A stretch of 64,000 nt of DNA from assembly GCA_019058365.1 (NCBI GenBank), contig JAHPZE010000004.1, positions 230,469 through 294,468 on the forward strand, given 5' to 3'. Shown one piece after another: positions 9,256-18,080 of this stretch (positions are counted from its first letter, which is position 1; every line of letters starts with the position of its first letter). The notes under the pieces were generated by a model. The model searched no databases, was not told where the DNA came from, and was given only the letters and a program-made list of their open reading frames with translations. The position numbers were made by a program, and so were the translations under genes. This DNA is from Promethearchaeota archaeon. GTDB taxonomy: Archaea; Asgardarchaeota; Lokiarchaeia; Sigyniarchaeales; SOKP01.

Positions 9256-11481
9256 ATGAGTGGGATAACTCGGGAGTATAGGGCAGAAGGAATAAAAGTA
9301 AGGATAAAAGATGCTTATAAAGGAGATGCTGGTAGAGGAAGAATAAGAATAGATCCAGAAGTAATTGATAACCTTAACCTTAGAACTGGTGATGTTATTG
9401 AAATCTCCCATAATGCAGCGGGTAAGAAAACTGCTGCTTTACTATATCCAGGAAAACTAGAAGATGCAGGTACAAATACAATCAGGATAGATTCTTCATT
9501 GAGAAGGAATATTGGTGCTTCTCTAGATGATATAGTAGAAATTCGAAAAATAGATGCTAGTTTAGCCGATAGGATTACATTTGCTGGGTTAGAAGAGTCT
9601 GTTATTCTTAGGAGATCTGATCAATTGGTACGAATGTTAGAAAATCGTGTTATCACTAAAGGGGATATTCTCAGTTTTAATGCGATGGGTCGAAGGATTG
9701 ATTTTATAGTTATAGATTTTAATCCTAAAGCTGCGGCTGTTAGGATTCATTTAGATACTAAAATTACGATCTCAGAAAAAACAAATAAAGAGCTTGAAGA
9801 ATTAGAGGCAAGGAGAGTTACTTATGAAGATATTGGGGGTTTAGAAGAAGAGATCCAGAAGATTCGGGAAATGATTGAATTACCAATAAGACATCCCGAA
9901 TTATTTAAAAGAATAGGTATTGACCCTCCTAAAGGGGTTTTACTGCATGGGCCTCCAGGTACGGGTAAGACCTTGCTTGCAAGAGCTGTTGCGTATGAAA
10001 CTGAGGCACATTTTATAACAATCAGCGGACCTGAAATTATGAGCAAGTTCTATGGACAGAGTGAGGAAAACCTTCGTAAAGTATTTGAAGAAGCTAAAGA
10101 GATGGCACCCTCGATAATATTCATTGATGAATTGGATTCAATAGCTCCTAAGAGGGGTGAAGTCACTGGTGAAGTAGAAAGAAGAGTTGTTGCTCAATTA
10201 CTTTCATTATTAGATGGTTTAGAAGGGAGGGGTGAAACTATTGTTATAGGGGCAACAAATAGAGTGAATGATATAGATCCAGCACTTAGGCGTCCTGGAA
10301 GATTTGACCGAGAAATCGAGATTGGTGTCCCAGATACTGACGGTAGATATGAAATATTATTAATCCACACACGTGGAATGCCCTTATATGATGACGTAGA
10401 TCTGCGTCTTATGGCTGAAAAGACTCATGGGTTTGTCGGTGCGGATGTAGAAGCATTAGCAAAAGAAGCTGCAATGTTAGCAATTAGAGAGTTATTACCA
10501 AAAATTGATTTAGATAAACCAATTCCTCCTGAAATTTTAGCTGACCTTCTAATTAAGATGAAAAATTTTGAAACGGCTTTAAATAGTATCGAACCTTCGG
10601 CTCTGAGAGAAGTGTTAATTAGCCAACCTACTGAAACATGGGATGATATTGGAGGTTTAGAAGAAGCAAAACAACAATTAATGGAAATAATTGAATGGCC
10701 ATTAAAATATCCAGAATTATACAGACATTTAAATTCAAAACCACCTAATGGAATATTGCTCTTTGGACCTCCTGGAACGGGAAAAACTCTTTTAGCAAGA
10801 GCACTAGCTCATGAAAGTGAAGTTAATTTTATTTCAGTAAAAGGACCAGAGTTTCTTTCTAAATGGGTTGGTGAAAGTGAAAAGGCAGTAAGAGAAACAT
10901 TTCGAAAAGCAAGAGCAGCAGCTCCTTGTATTATATTTTTCGATGAAGTCGATGCAATAGCCGGTATGAGGGGTAGATTTGCTAGCTCCCAGGTAACAGA
11001 ACAAGTAGTCTCTCAGTTACTAACAGAAATGGATGGATTAGAAGGATTGAAAGATGTTATATTACTTGCTGCTACAAATCGACCAGATATGCTTGATCCT
11101 GCTTTATTACGTTCAGGGAGATTTGGAAGACATATTGATATACCGATGCCAGACAAAGATGCGCGTGTTGAGATATTTAAAATTCATCTTAAAAATAAGC
11201 CATTAGCTAAAGATGTAAGCATTGATCAACTATCACAAGATTTAGAAGGATATACAGGCGCTGATATTCAAGCAATCTGCGAAGAAGCAACACTCTTAAC
11301 TATTCGCAAGGCTATTAATGATACAAAAATCGACACAAAGAATGAAGATTCAGTTAAAGTAGTAAAAATTTCTAAAGCTGAATTTGAAATATCAATAGAA
11401 AAGGTAGTAAAGTCAGCCGATAAGGCTAAAAAATCCCATGAAACATATTCAAAAGAACCTTCAGAAGAATTATATCGATAA
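9256..11481 (+). CDS. cdc48: Cdc48/VAT family AAA ATPase (double AAA)
   Basis: Archaeal p97/VAT unfoldase, 741 residues. The N domain (about 1-180) is double-psi barrel plus CDC48_2. The D1 ring has Walker [16 protein letters not shown] and Walker [11 protein letters not shown]. The D2 ring has [15 protein letters not shown] and [10 protein letters not shown], with arginine-finger motifs in RRPGRFD and LLRSGRFG. It extracts and unfolds proteins using ATP in the cytosol and feeds proteasome-type proteases. A purine-rich ribosome site (AAAGGGAT) sits before ATG 9256. The tail after D2 is short and polar, without a hydrophobic proteasome-docking motif that I can identify. Its neighbours are the Hsp20-like gene and a winged-helix regulator. 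Confidence 0.97.
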   Translation: MSGITREYRAEGIKVRIKDAYKGDAGRGRIRIDPEVIDNLNLRTGDVIEISHNAAGKKTAALLYPGKLEDAGTNTIRIDSSLRRNIGASLDDIVEIRKIDASLADRITFAGLEESVILRRSDQLVRMLENRVITKGDILSFNAMGRRIDFIVIDFNPKAAAVRIHLDTKITISEKTNKELEELEARRVTYEDIGGLEEEIQKIREMIELPIRHPELFKRIGIDPPKGVLLHGPPGTGKTLLARAVAYETEAHFITISGPEIMSKFYGQSEENLRKVFEEAKEMAPSIIFIDELDSIAPKRGEVTGEVERRVVAQLLSLLDGLEGRGETIVIGATNRVNDIDPALRRPGRFDREIEIGVPDTDGRYEILLIHTRGMPLYDDVDLRLMAEKTHGFVGADVEALAKEAAMLAIRELLPKIDLDKPIPPEILADLLIKMKNFETALNSIEPSALREVLISQPTETWDDIGGLEEAKQQLMEIIEWPLKYPELYRHLNSKPPNGILLFGPPGTGKTLLARALAHESEVNFISVKGPEFLSKWVGESEKAVRETFRKARAAAPCIIFFDEVDAIAGMRGRFASSQVTEQVVSQLLTEMDGLEGLKDVILLAATNRPDMLDPALLRSGRFGRHIDIPMPDKDARVEIFKIHLKNKPLAKDVSIDQLSQDLEGYTGADIQAICEEATLLTIRKAINDTKIDTKNEDSVKVVKISKAEFEISIEKVVKSADKAKKSHETYSKEPSEELYR

Positions 11482-11523
11482 TAAACATTTAAATAGAAAA
11501 CTAAAAAAAAAGGAGTGATTAAA

Positions 11524-12309
11524 ATGGAATTAGAGGACCAAGAAGGAGGAGATGTTTTTCTTAGTATTGATAGCTTGTTTGAAATATTAGGAAATCCTAC
11601 AAGAAGAATGATTTTATCAAAGTTAGCAAAAGTTCCGTTAGGGGCTTCGGAATTGGCAGCCTCGTTCGGAAAAAAGATATCAAGACAAGCGATTCATAGC
11701 CAACTTAAAATGCTTACTGATTATGGGATAATTGAAAGCTTTGGTGAAGATCCAAGAAGTATTAAATATCGTATTAATAGTAATCTATCTTTAAGAATTG
11801 ATGTCACTCCAGATTATTTTAATATAAATTACAATATAGCGAAAATTAATAACGCTCGAGACAATTTGGAAATTAAAGACACGGGATGTCAAGTAGATTA
11901 TCAAAAAATTAGGAGCCCAGATAAGAAGCTCAGATTTTTAGCAGAAAAAATTAAGGAAATTGAACAAAGTATAGGCGGTTTAGAACAAGAGAGAACTGTG
12001 CTATTACATAATAAAGAATGTTTTATTATAGAATTAAAAAACATAATCAAAGACCAATATGAAGATGATCTTAAGACAAAAGAGCAACCCAATTTAGAGA
12101 AAGAGATTTTTTATACACTTTTTTATAATCCAATAAAATATTTCAAAAGAATAAACATTGATAAATTACTTGATGATATGTTCTTTTCAGAAATGGGACC
12201 GATTAGAAGGGATCAACATAAAGTATCCATTAGGCATCTACTTAGAGATTTGTCCAGTTTAATGGATGTCTTTCGTGAAGATGAGGATAATTGGTTTTTC
12301 GATATTTAA
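11524..12309 (+). CDS. ArsR-like winged-helix transcriptional regulator with C-terminal coiled coil
   Basis: Residues about 8-85 form a winged helix (FEILGNPTRRMILSKLAK, then ASELAASF and QAIHSQLKMLTDYGII, ending in a wing around RSIKYRI). A predicted coiled coil (about 135-175) and a helical C-terminus follow. I chose ATG 11524 because AGGAG at 11511 is correctly spaced from it; GTG 11515 would overlap that site. It follows cdc48 by 42 bp on the same strand and may control the Hsp20-Cdc48 block or act as a general stress regulator. No ligand or metal site is visible. Confidence 0.82.
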   Translation: MELEDQEGGDVFLSIDSLFEILGNPTRRMILSKLAKVPLGASELAASFGKKISRQAIHSQLKMLTDYGIIESFGEDPRSIKYRINSNLSLRIDVTPDYFNINYNIAKINNARDNLEIKDTGCQVDYQKIRSPDKKLRFLAEKIKEIEQSIGGLEQERTVLLHNKECFIIELKNIIKDQYEDDLKTKEQPNLEKEIFYTLFYNPIKYFKRINIDKLLDDMFFSEMGPIRRDQHKVSIRHLLRDLSSLMDVFREDEDNWFFDI

Positions 12310-12354
12310 AATAAAGTTTTTTTCGAAATTATTATCTAGTTTTAATGCTGAATT

Positions 12355-12852
12355 ATGAATCTACAAGATTTAAAAAAATTAATGCCTGATATATTTGAAC
12401 GAGTTAAAAAAGATGTAGAGATAGTCTATGGACGACATCGGGCTGGCTTAAGTCTTGGACTTGTGGAAATGGGTATTTATAGAGGGGGTTTTATAGGTGG
12501 AATGCATTTCACTCCAGGGACAGATATTGTTATGAATAAAACACCCCTTAAAATCATTTTAAAAGAACAACCTTATGAAATTGTATGGGCTTATACATAT
12601 CACATTCTTTTACATGAATATATTCATTCTTTGGGTGTTCTAGATGAACAACAATGTAGAAATATCACTCTAAGAATTAGTGAGGAAATTTTCAAGGAAA
12701 GCAACCACCCTGCTATAATTCTCGCAAAAAATGGTATTAGTACCTATTTTCCTAATTTGCCTTTAATTTATGCTCCTCCAGATCTTAAATCTGAGGTACA
12801 AATTGAATATATATATAATTTTGATCAAGAGAGTTATGATTATATCTCTTAA
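12355..12852 (+). CDS. small zinc-metallopeptidase-like protein (HEYIH)
   Basis: A 165-residue protein with LLHEYIHSLG at about residue 83-92, matching the HExxH zinc-protease signature inside a helix. Downstream candidates for a third zinc ligand are E98 (DEQQ) and E112, but the family is not one I can name. The N-terminal part is compact, with a beta segment around GMHFTPGTDIV. There is no signal peptide, so it should be cytosolic. It lies 45 bp after the winged-helix gene on the same strand and may be co-transcribed. Catalysis is unproven. Confidence 0.6.
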   Translation: MNLQDLKKLMPDIFERVKKDVEIVYGRHRAGLSLGLVEMGIYRGGFIGGMHFTPGTDIVMNKTPLKIILKEQPYEIVWAYTYHILLHEYIHSLGVLDEQQCRNITLRISEEIFKESNHPAIILAKNGISTYFPNLPLIYAPPDLKSEVQIEYIYNFDQESYDYIS

Positions 12853-12917
12853 TTAAAATATAAAATGGTTTATAGGAAAATTCCTGTTATATCTGTAATT
12901 CATTTATGATATAACTT

Positions 12918-13280
12918 TTATGAATTCAAGCATTCATTAAGGGTATTTATTAATTTTTGATGTGTAAAAGGTTTATCCAAGAAACCCATTGCTCCATTAG
13001 CATAGACTTCTTCTTTAATAGTTTTGTCAGCACTTGCAAAAATAACTTTTGAATTATGATCAATTTGTAGAATTTCTTTTAAAGCATCTATCCCATTTTT
13101 AATAGGCATTCTATGATCTAAAATTATTATGTCGGGTTTTTTAGTAAAAAAGTTGAACATTCTTATTGCCTCCTCTCCATTATTAGCAATGCCTAAAACT
13201 TGAAAGCCCGCCATTCTTAATAAGAGTTCATATAGTCTTTGAAGATCTCTATCATCTTCAGCAATAAAAATTGTTTTTAT
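12918..13280 (-). CDS. CheY-like single-domain response regulator with non-canonical ATA start
   Basis: Starting at ATA 13280 the product is 120 residues, exactly one receiver domain. It has the acidic pair in KTIFIAEDDRD (beta-1), phospho-acceptor Asp in IIILDHRMP, Ser/Thr in FASADKT and Lys in FLDKPF. The first canonical start, ATG 13214, would remove beta-1 and the acidic pocket and leave a 98-residue non-functional fragment. No ATG, GTG or TTG lies upstream in frame before a stop. AGGTGA at 13288-13293 sits 7 nt before the ATA. It should accept phosphate from a histidine kinase, with no output domain. ATG-to-ATA loss or sequencing error remains possible. Confidence 0.8.
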   Translation of the reverse strand: MKTIFIAEDDRDLQRLYELLLRMAGFQVLGIANNGEEAIRMFNFFTKKPDIIILDHRMPIKNGIDALKEILQIDHNSKVIFASADKTIKEEVYANGAMGFLDKPFTHQKLINTLNECLNS

Positions 13281-13287
13281 CCCTAAT

Positions 13288-13293
13288 TCACCT
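13288..13293 (-). promoter_or_regulatory. Shine-Dalgarno AGGTGA that places the receiver start at ATA
   Basis: AGGTGA (reverse strand) matches the anti-SD core and lies 7 nt before the in-frame ATA at 13280. The only nearby GTG is followed by AAT TAG. Confidence 0.6.
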
Positions 13294-13544
13294 TTTAGGA
13301 AACTAATCCTATTTAGAAAACTTCTGTTTTAGATAACTTTAAAATAGAAATTTTTTCTCAACAATCGTACAAACCAATTACAGAAATAATAGTATTTATG
13401 CTTTGACATTAAATAAAATTATCTTGAATCCTGGATTATATTATGAAAATATAAATATCAAGAGTATTTCAAAACCATTACCGTAAATTTTTTTTGTACT
13501 TCAATTTTACAAGAACTTAGAAAATAAGCTTTTATCTTTTACCC
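13294..13544. other. intergenic region, no gene seen
   Basis: AT-rich gap between the receiver gene and the polyferredoxin promoter. I found no coding frame or structured RNA in it. Confidence 0.5.
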
Positions 13545-13554
13545 ATTATATAAA
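13545..13554 (+). promoter_or_regulatory. TATA box of the polyferredoxin operon
   Basis: ATTATATAAA is a good archaeal TATA element. Transcription would begin near 13578, giving a leader of about 30 nt before the proposed ATT start. Confidence 0.5.
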
Positions 13555-13595
13555 GGATAATATAAAAAAATTCTATAATAATATGTAAATAAAAA

Positions 13596-13600
13596 AGAGG
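13596..13600 (+). promoter_or_regulatory. Shine-Dalgarno AGAGG for the polyferredoxin
   Basis: AGAGG lies 8 nt before the in-frame ATT at 13609. It is 72 nt from the first ATG (13672), too far to serve it. Confidence 0.5.
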
Positions 13601-13608
13601 GCATAAAA

Positions 13609-14691
13609 ATTACGCGAACATTATCTGATGATGAATCTGTTGATGGAAAAAAAGAATCTATTCAAAAAGACATGGACATATTACCTGAACAATTAGTACT
13701 TAAATGGAAGTTTCAAAATGTTGATAAAAAACTTATATATGATATAAAGCGTTGTATAGGATGCTCATTATGCAAAATTATTTGTCCTGTTGAGGCAATT
13801 GAGCTTGGACCAATTCCCGATATCGCTCAAGGAATATTAGATGATAGTAATCCAAAAATATTGATAGACCATGATAAATGCTGTTATTGCATGTTATGCG
13901 CAGTAGTCTGCCCAAATGATGCATTCCATGAAAATATTATTCCCGAAGAACAAATAGACCTTGAACAATTCCCATCAATTGGAAAGTTTTTCAAGATAGA
14001 TATGAAGAAATGTATTGAAGATTCTAAAAATGAAATATGCCAATTATGTTTAAAAGTTAGAGATAGAAACAATGTAAAGGAATACTTTAAAATTCAAAAG
14101 GAGTGCCCCGTCCAATGTTTTTCAATTGATTCTCCAATTAAAGGAGAAGTTATTATCAAAAAAAACATGCTACATAAATGTGATCCTCAAGGGTGTAAAG
14201 CTTGTGTCAATATCTGCCCAACTGAGTCTTTCTTTATTCCTGAAAGCGCTGAAGATGTGAAAAAATATGGAAAAATTGCTTGTAATGAAAATGAATGTTT
14301 TTATTGCGGAGCATGCGAAAATTCTTGTCCTGATGATTTGATAGTTGTTAATAGAAAGGAAGTTGTAATCATTGATCCTAAGAAGAAAGGAAATTATCCG
14401 TGGATACAGGGTTGGATAAAAAGTATAAAAGAAATTCTTAGAAAAGCGTTGATTCGCGGAAAAGGCAAAAAAAAAATCCCAGAAATTGAAGAAGAAGTCA
14501 AAAAATTACAAAAGAAAATTGAAGAAGAAATTCCACAATTATCAATGGAAGATAGAAAAAAATTGGATGAATTAAACCAGAAGATTCAAACTTTCCTCAG
14601 ATCTCCAAAAATCAGGTACTGGATAAAAGATAAGAAAGTTAATAAAGTAACAGAGGAATTAAGAAAAATCCTTTCTGAGCAAAAAAAGTGA
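13609..14691 (+). CDS. 4x[4Fe-4S] polyferredoxin, FwdF-like, with coiled-coil tail
   Basis: An electron carrier with four ferredoxin-type cluster motifs: CIGCSLCKIICP, CCYCMLCAVVCP, CKACVNICP and CFYCGACENSCP, plus extra Cys between repeats. The order resembles FwdF/MvhB polyferredoxins. The C-terminal 90 residues (from about IPEIEEEVKKLQ) are a charged helical coiled coil, unusual for ferredoxins and possibly a docking arm. The first ATG is 13672 (339 aa). Upstream codons remain open and a Shine-Dalgarno precedes ATT 13609 by 8 nt, which would add 21 residues. The stop overlaps the next gene (GTGA), so the two are translationally coupled. A near-identical copy of the tail lies at 15232. Confidence 0.85.
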   Translation: MTRTLSDDESVDGKKESIQKDMDILPEQLVLKWKFQNVDKKLIYDIKRCIGCSLCKIICPVEAIELGPIPDIAQGILDDSNPKILIDHDKCCYCMLCAVVCPNDAFHENIIPEEQIDLEQFPSIGKFFKIDMKKCIEDSKNEICQLCLKVRDRNNVKEYFKIQKECPVQCFSIDSPIKGEVIIKKNMLHKCDPQGCKACVNICPTESFFIPESAEDVKKYGKIACNENECFYCGACENSCPDDLIVVNRKEVVIIDPKKKGNYPWIQGWIKSIKEILRKALIRGKGKKKIPEIEEEVKKLQKKIEEEIPQLSMEDRKKLDELNQKIQTFLRSPKIRYWIKDKKVNKVTEELRKILSEQKK

Positions 14692-15221
14692 AAAAAAATT
14701 TATTAGCTAAAAAGAAACCAAGGATTCTAGTGTTTCTTCATGGAACCTGTATCATGCATAGGAATGCATTGGGGCTTTCAAGAGAGGAAGTAATACAACA
14801 AATTATAGATGATGTTGATGGATCAATATCTGATTTTGGTTCATACATTCCAATTGGTAATGTTGTTAAAAAATTAATTACATGGCAAAATCAAGGGGCT
14901 GAGATCTTGTATCTTAGTTCTCATTTATCTCTTGGAAATGTTAAAAAGGATGAGATAGTTTTAAAAAAATATGATTTTCCAAAAGGACCGATATTTTACC
15001 GAAAAGAAAAAAATTGGAATTTACCAATTGAAGAAGCTAAGCCAGATATACTAATTGAAGATGATTGTGAGAGCATCGGTGGTGAATATCAAATGACTTA
15101 TCCTAATCTTATATTAGAATTAAAATCTAAAATAATTTCAATTGTTATAAAAGAATTTAGCGGAATTGATGACCTTCCCGATGATATTGATGAATTAACG
15201 AAATTGAGTTCAATATCTTAA
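14688..15221 (+). CDS. conserved protein, possibly HAD-like fold lacking the catalytic Asp
   Basis: Starts with GTG overlapping the polyferredoxin stop by 4 nt, so it is coupled to it. The 177 residues show a Rossmann-like pattern: strand ILVFLHGT, strand EILYLSSH, then KPDILIEDDCESIGGE. The spacing recalls HAD phosphatase motifs I, II and IV, but the motif I position has HGT instead of DxD. It may be an inactive or divergent HAD-like protein. The IEDDCESIGG acidic motif is the best candidate functional site. Function is unknown; context suggests a partner of the polyferredoxin. Confidence 0.6.
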   Translation: MKKNLLAKKKPRILVFLHGTCIMHRNALGLSREEVIQQIIDDVDGSISDFGSYIPIGNVVKKLITWQNQGAEILYLSSHLSLGNVKKDEIVLKKYDFPKGPIFYRKEKNWNLPIEEAKPDILIEDDCESIGGEYQMTYPNLILELKSKIISIVIKEFSGIDDLPDDIDELTKLSSIS

Positions 15222-15231
15222 CAATATACAT

Positions 15232-15405
15232 AAAATTGAAAAAGAAATTCCACAATTATCAAAGGAAGATAGAAAAAAATTGGATGAATTAAACCAGAAG
15301 ATTCAAACTTTCCTCAAATCTCCAAAAATCAGGTACTGGATAGAGAAAAAAAACCCAAACTATCATAAGGGAACTTAATAAATTCTTAAGTAAGAAAAAA
15401 TAAGG
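15232..15405 (+). pseudogene. duplicated 3' end of the polyferredoxin gene
   Basis: Positions 15232-15342 match 14515-14625 over 111 bp with only three differences that I count. After that the two diverge, but the remnant still encodes a similar tail (RELNKFLSKKK in a shifted frame, against EELRKILSEQKK). It has no start codon and no cluster motifs. It looks like the end of a second polyferredoxin copy whose body was lost, leaving the 14688 gene between the two tails. Confidence 0.8.
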
Positions 15406-15499
15406 AAAATAAATATCTCTTTCTTCAAAAATATCTTTGTTTAAATATGTAGTTATATAATTAAGGTAAATATCAAAATCAATATTGGAGTATTGTTAA

Positions 15500-15787
15500 A
15501 TGAAATTAATTTTAAAGGTTAAACCAAATAAGCAATCAAAAAATAACAAACTGATTGCTTGGATACAAAAAGACACAACCTTTAAAAATGATATTATTCA
15601 ACTGTTTAAACTCTTTAAAGATAATATTCATATATCTAAATTAAGTAAAATTTTAAGATATCATATTGTAACTTCCGAAAATCCAGCAATTATCTTAAAT
15701 CTATTTTCATCAATTCAAGAACTAATCCCTGAGGTTTACTTTAATAAAGAAGATTCAATAGAGATTGATGATATAATTGATATATAG
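15500..15787 (+). CDS. small hypothetical protein
   Basis: A 95-residue basic N-terminal half and acidic C-terminal end (EDSIEIDDIIDI), with ATG 15500 preceded by GGAG at a reasonable distance. It has no membrane segment or cysteine and no family I recognise. Alternating hydrophobic residues suggest a small alpha/beta fold. It follows the ferredoxin-tail remnant and precedes the convergent tRNA gene. Confidence 0.5.
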   Translation: MKLILKVKPNKQSKNNKLIAWIQKDTTFKNDIIQLFKLFKDNIHISKLSKILRYHIVTSENPAIILNLFSSIQELIPEVYFNKEDSIEIDDIIDI

Positions 15788-15821
15788 ATATAATATTGAG
15801 GATAATTAAGAACACAAAAAA

Positions 15822-15923
15822 TGGGAGAGGGGGGATTTGAACCCCCGACCCCTTGGTCCCAAACCAAGATTCACGCTGTAGTGAAAGCCCCTACAGTATC
15901 ATACCAAGCTAGACTACCCTCCC
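15822..15923 (-). tRNA. tRNA-Pro(TGG) with a 26-nt intron at a non-canonical site
   Basis: The reverse strand folds as a tRNA. The acceptor stem is GGGAGGG/CTCTCCC with one G-T pair and discriminator A (no CCA encoded). The anticodon stem is CTTGG/CCAAG with 7-nt loop TTTGGGA, giving anticodon TGG at 15859-15861. The T-arm is GGGGG TTCAAAT CCCCC. Between the D-arm end (15896) and the anticodon stem (15868) lie 27 nt where a tRNA has one, so an intron of about 26 nt sits at position 25/26 rather than the usual 37/38. It contains a small hairpin (TGTAG/CTACA). Confidence 0.92.
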
Positions 15924-16150
15924 ATGTCAAACAGAATTCTCTTTTTAAAGATTTTACTTAACCTTAAGAGATGGGATAATTATTACACAACTTAATACAA
16001 AATCTAATTGTTATATAATACAAATAATAAAAATTAAAATATTTTTTCAATTTTTACTTAGACATGATAGAAATTAGTATCTGATTTTAAGGTTTTCATT
16101 TAACTTGATAGATTTTTAATTAAAATTACTCTAAAATTTCATAATCTAAA

Positions 16151-16726
16151 ATGAAGAAAATTATTGAATTGTTAAAAATTGGAGACTTGGAACAAACAAT
16201 TTTTGTGAAATTAAAAGACAACCTTGAAAATATATTTAATAGCTTTAATATCTCTATCAGTATATTTAAGGACGCAATTCAATTGGAGAAGGCAGAATAT
16301 AATTCAGAAAGAAGACAATATAATGCTAATAAAATTTTAAAAAGAATTATAAACCATACTAAAGATTTTCACGCTTTTCGAATATTGGGAGTAATGGATC
16401 AAGATATTTATTCAGAACCATTAAATTTTGTATTTGGTATTGCTATAAACCCAAAAAAAAGAATTTCAGGAGTTCCAGTTGTTGCCTTAATTTCAATCAC
16501 AAGACTCAGAGAAAAGTTTTATAGAAGACCTGAAAACAACGATTTTTTCGAATTAAGGATATTAAAAGAAGCCATTCATGAACTTGGGCACACATTTAGT
16601 TTAGAACATTGTAATAAATTTTGTATAATGCAATTTTCAAATACTCTAATGGATACAGATAAGAAACCGCCACAATTTTGTGAATCTTGCTTGAAAAAAT
16701 TAACAATTTTCTTTAAGAGCTTGTAA
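16151..16726 (+). CDS. amzA: archaemetzincin family zinc protease
   Basis: The 191-residue protein carries HELGHTFSLEHC followed by CIMQFSN and a CESC pair. This is the archaemetzincin pattern of HExxHxxGxxHC with a structural zinc site. The family normally has Gly at the position that is Ser here (HTFSLEH), so the usual turn is altered. A downstream Met in CIMQF fits the Met-turn. No signal peptide is present, so it should act in the cytosol on short peptides or proteins. ATG 16151 has no obvious Shine-Dalgarno and may be leaderless. It converges with the ADP-ribosylglycohydrolase gene 8 bp away. Confidence 0.85.
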   Translation: MKKIIELLKIGDLEQTIFVKLKDNLENIFNSFNISISIFKDAIQLEKAEYNSERRQYNANKILKRIINHTKDFHAFRILGVMDQDIYSEPLNFVFGIAINPKKRISGVPVVALISITRLREKFYRRPENNDFFELRILKEAIHELGHTFSLEHCNKFCIMQFSNTLMDTDKKPPQFCESCLKKLTIFFKSL

Positions 16727-16734
16727 CAACCTTT

Positions 16735-17736
16735 TCAATATTTTTCCTTAAAGCTAATGTAAAGATCCTCACTGATTTTCAAGATTTTTTTATCATTTTT
16801 AACTAATTTTTTTAAATCAGGAGAGATGTTTTGTATACCAAAATAAGCTCCCGCTAGACTTCCTCCTATTGCTCCAACAGTATCACTATCCCCTCCAGCT
16901 GTCGCAAGCTCGAAAATACACTCTTTGAATGAAGTTAGTCTTTTTAAAAAGATGAAAATTGCACAAACCACAGTACTTATGGTATATGGATGAACGAAAG
17001 CTTGACCTAAATAATCTTCGATAAAATATGGTGATTTAACTCCTGCTTGTGAAAATTTAATCAATCCTGATTCAATTGGTATATTTAATTTCGATTTCAA
17101 TTTATTCAAGATTTTAATGAATTCTTCCCATATTTCATCTTGAGTATTAGCAATTGAATTAGTAATAACTTCAAAAAATTCATCTATGGAAAAACCAGTT
17201 TCAGGATTTTTATCTATTAAAAATACAATAGCACTTGCTATAACTACTGCTCCCGCTGAAGCCGCTGGATGACTATGGGTAATAATACTGGATTTAATTG
17301 CAGTTGTTTTTAATGCTTTAGGATCTTTGCAGTAATATAAACCAACTGGGGCAATTCTCATAGTAGTACCGTTCCCCCCTGAATTTGAAGCAGCTTCCTT
17401 CCAAGGGACACCTAATTTTAATTTTCTGATTGAGGAGATACAACCATAACCCGGTCCAATAGGAGGATCATCTAACCAATTTATATATTCATCGAGAAAG
17501 TATTCGATTTTAAAACCATTGCCTTTAATTAGAGCTTCAGCAGTATGAAGAGTTAATTGTGTATCGTCTGTGTAGGTTCTAAATAGAGATTTATTCTTTT
17601 GAACAAACTCATCAAAATCATCAAAATAAGTATGTATTTGGGAACGAAGTTTCCCTTCAAAAGGATGCCCCAAGGTATCTCCTATTGCTACACCTAATAA
17701 ACAGCCTTGAAATTTGTCTAAAAGATTTATTTCCAT
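16735..17736 (-). CDS. ADP-ribosylglycohydrolase family protein (DraG/ARH-like)
   Basis: It should remove ADP-ribose from proteins or small molecules using two Mg ions. Family motifs are present: GVAIGDTLGHPFEG near the N-terminus, metal ligands in YTDDTQLTLHTAEAL (about residue 55), and the C-terminal ATAGGDSDTVGAIGGSLAGA. Length (333) is normal and the fold should be all-helical and cytosolic. No ADP-ribosyltransferase or nitrogenase gene is nearby, so the substrate is unknown. Confidence 0.93.
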   Translation of the reverse strand: MEINLLDKFQGCLLGVAIGDTLGHPFEGKLRSQIHTYFDDFDEFVQKNKSLFRTYTDDTQLTLHTAEALIKGNGFKIEYFLDEYINWLDDPPIGPGYGCISSIRKLKLGVPWKEAASNSGGNGTTMRIAPVGLYYCKDPKALKTTAIKSSIITHSHPAASAGAVVIASAIVFLIDKNPETGFSIDEFFEVITNSIANTQDEIWEEFIKILNKLKSKLNIPIESGLIKFSQAGVKSPYFIEDYLGQAFVHPYTISTVVCAIFIFLKRLTSFKECIFELATAGGDSDTVGAIGGSLAGAYFGIQNISPDLKKLVKNDKKILKISEDLYISFKEKY

Positions 17737-18080
17737 ATTATATCAATAATAAGTTAGAATTATAAAATTTCGCTCTACTAATTTTTGGGTATTTACAAAA
17801 TCCAGTGATAGCTAATTAAATTAAGATCACTTGCTCTTAATTGGGTTGCATGGTCACATACACTTATAGTCAGATATATAAATTTAAATATCTTTAACGT
17901 GTGAAATACTGAAATAATTATTTAGACAGGTCTATCTATTTCTTTTATCTACTCACATTTTCTGTAATAATTCTTTTCAGTTTTAAGTTTCTAAACTTAG
18001 ATTTTTCATTAATATTGTAAAAGAAGTTTTTTAAAACCCATATCTTCAATTGAAAAGCTGATTGTATTTAGGAAAAGCAT
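17737..18080. other. intergenic region, no gene seen
   Basis: AT-rich. It holds one near-palindrome (AGATAT, 10-nt spacer, ATATCT, about 17872-17893), which could be a promoter element. No coding frame is supported. Confidence 0.4.

Noticed and set aside
9190..9411. Reverse ORF at the start of cdc48
   Set aside because: Shadow; Ser/Tyr/Phe-rich low-complexity product.
13603..13605. ATA 13603 as the polyferredoxin start
   Set aside because: Only 2 nt from AGAGG; ATT 13609 has normal spacing.
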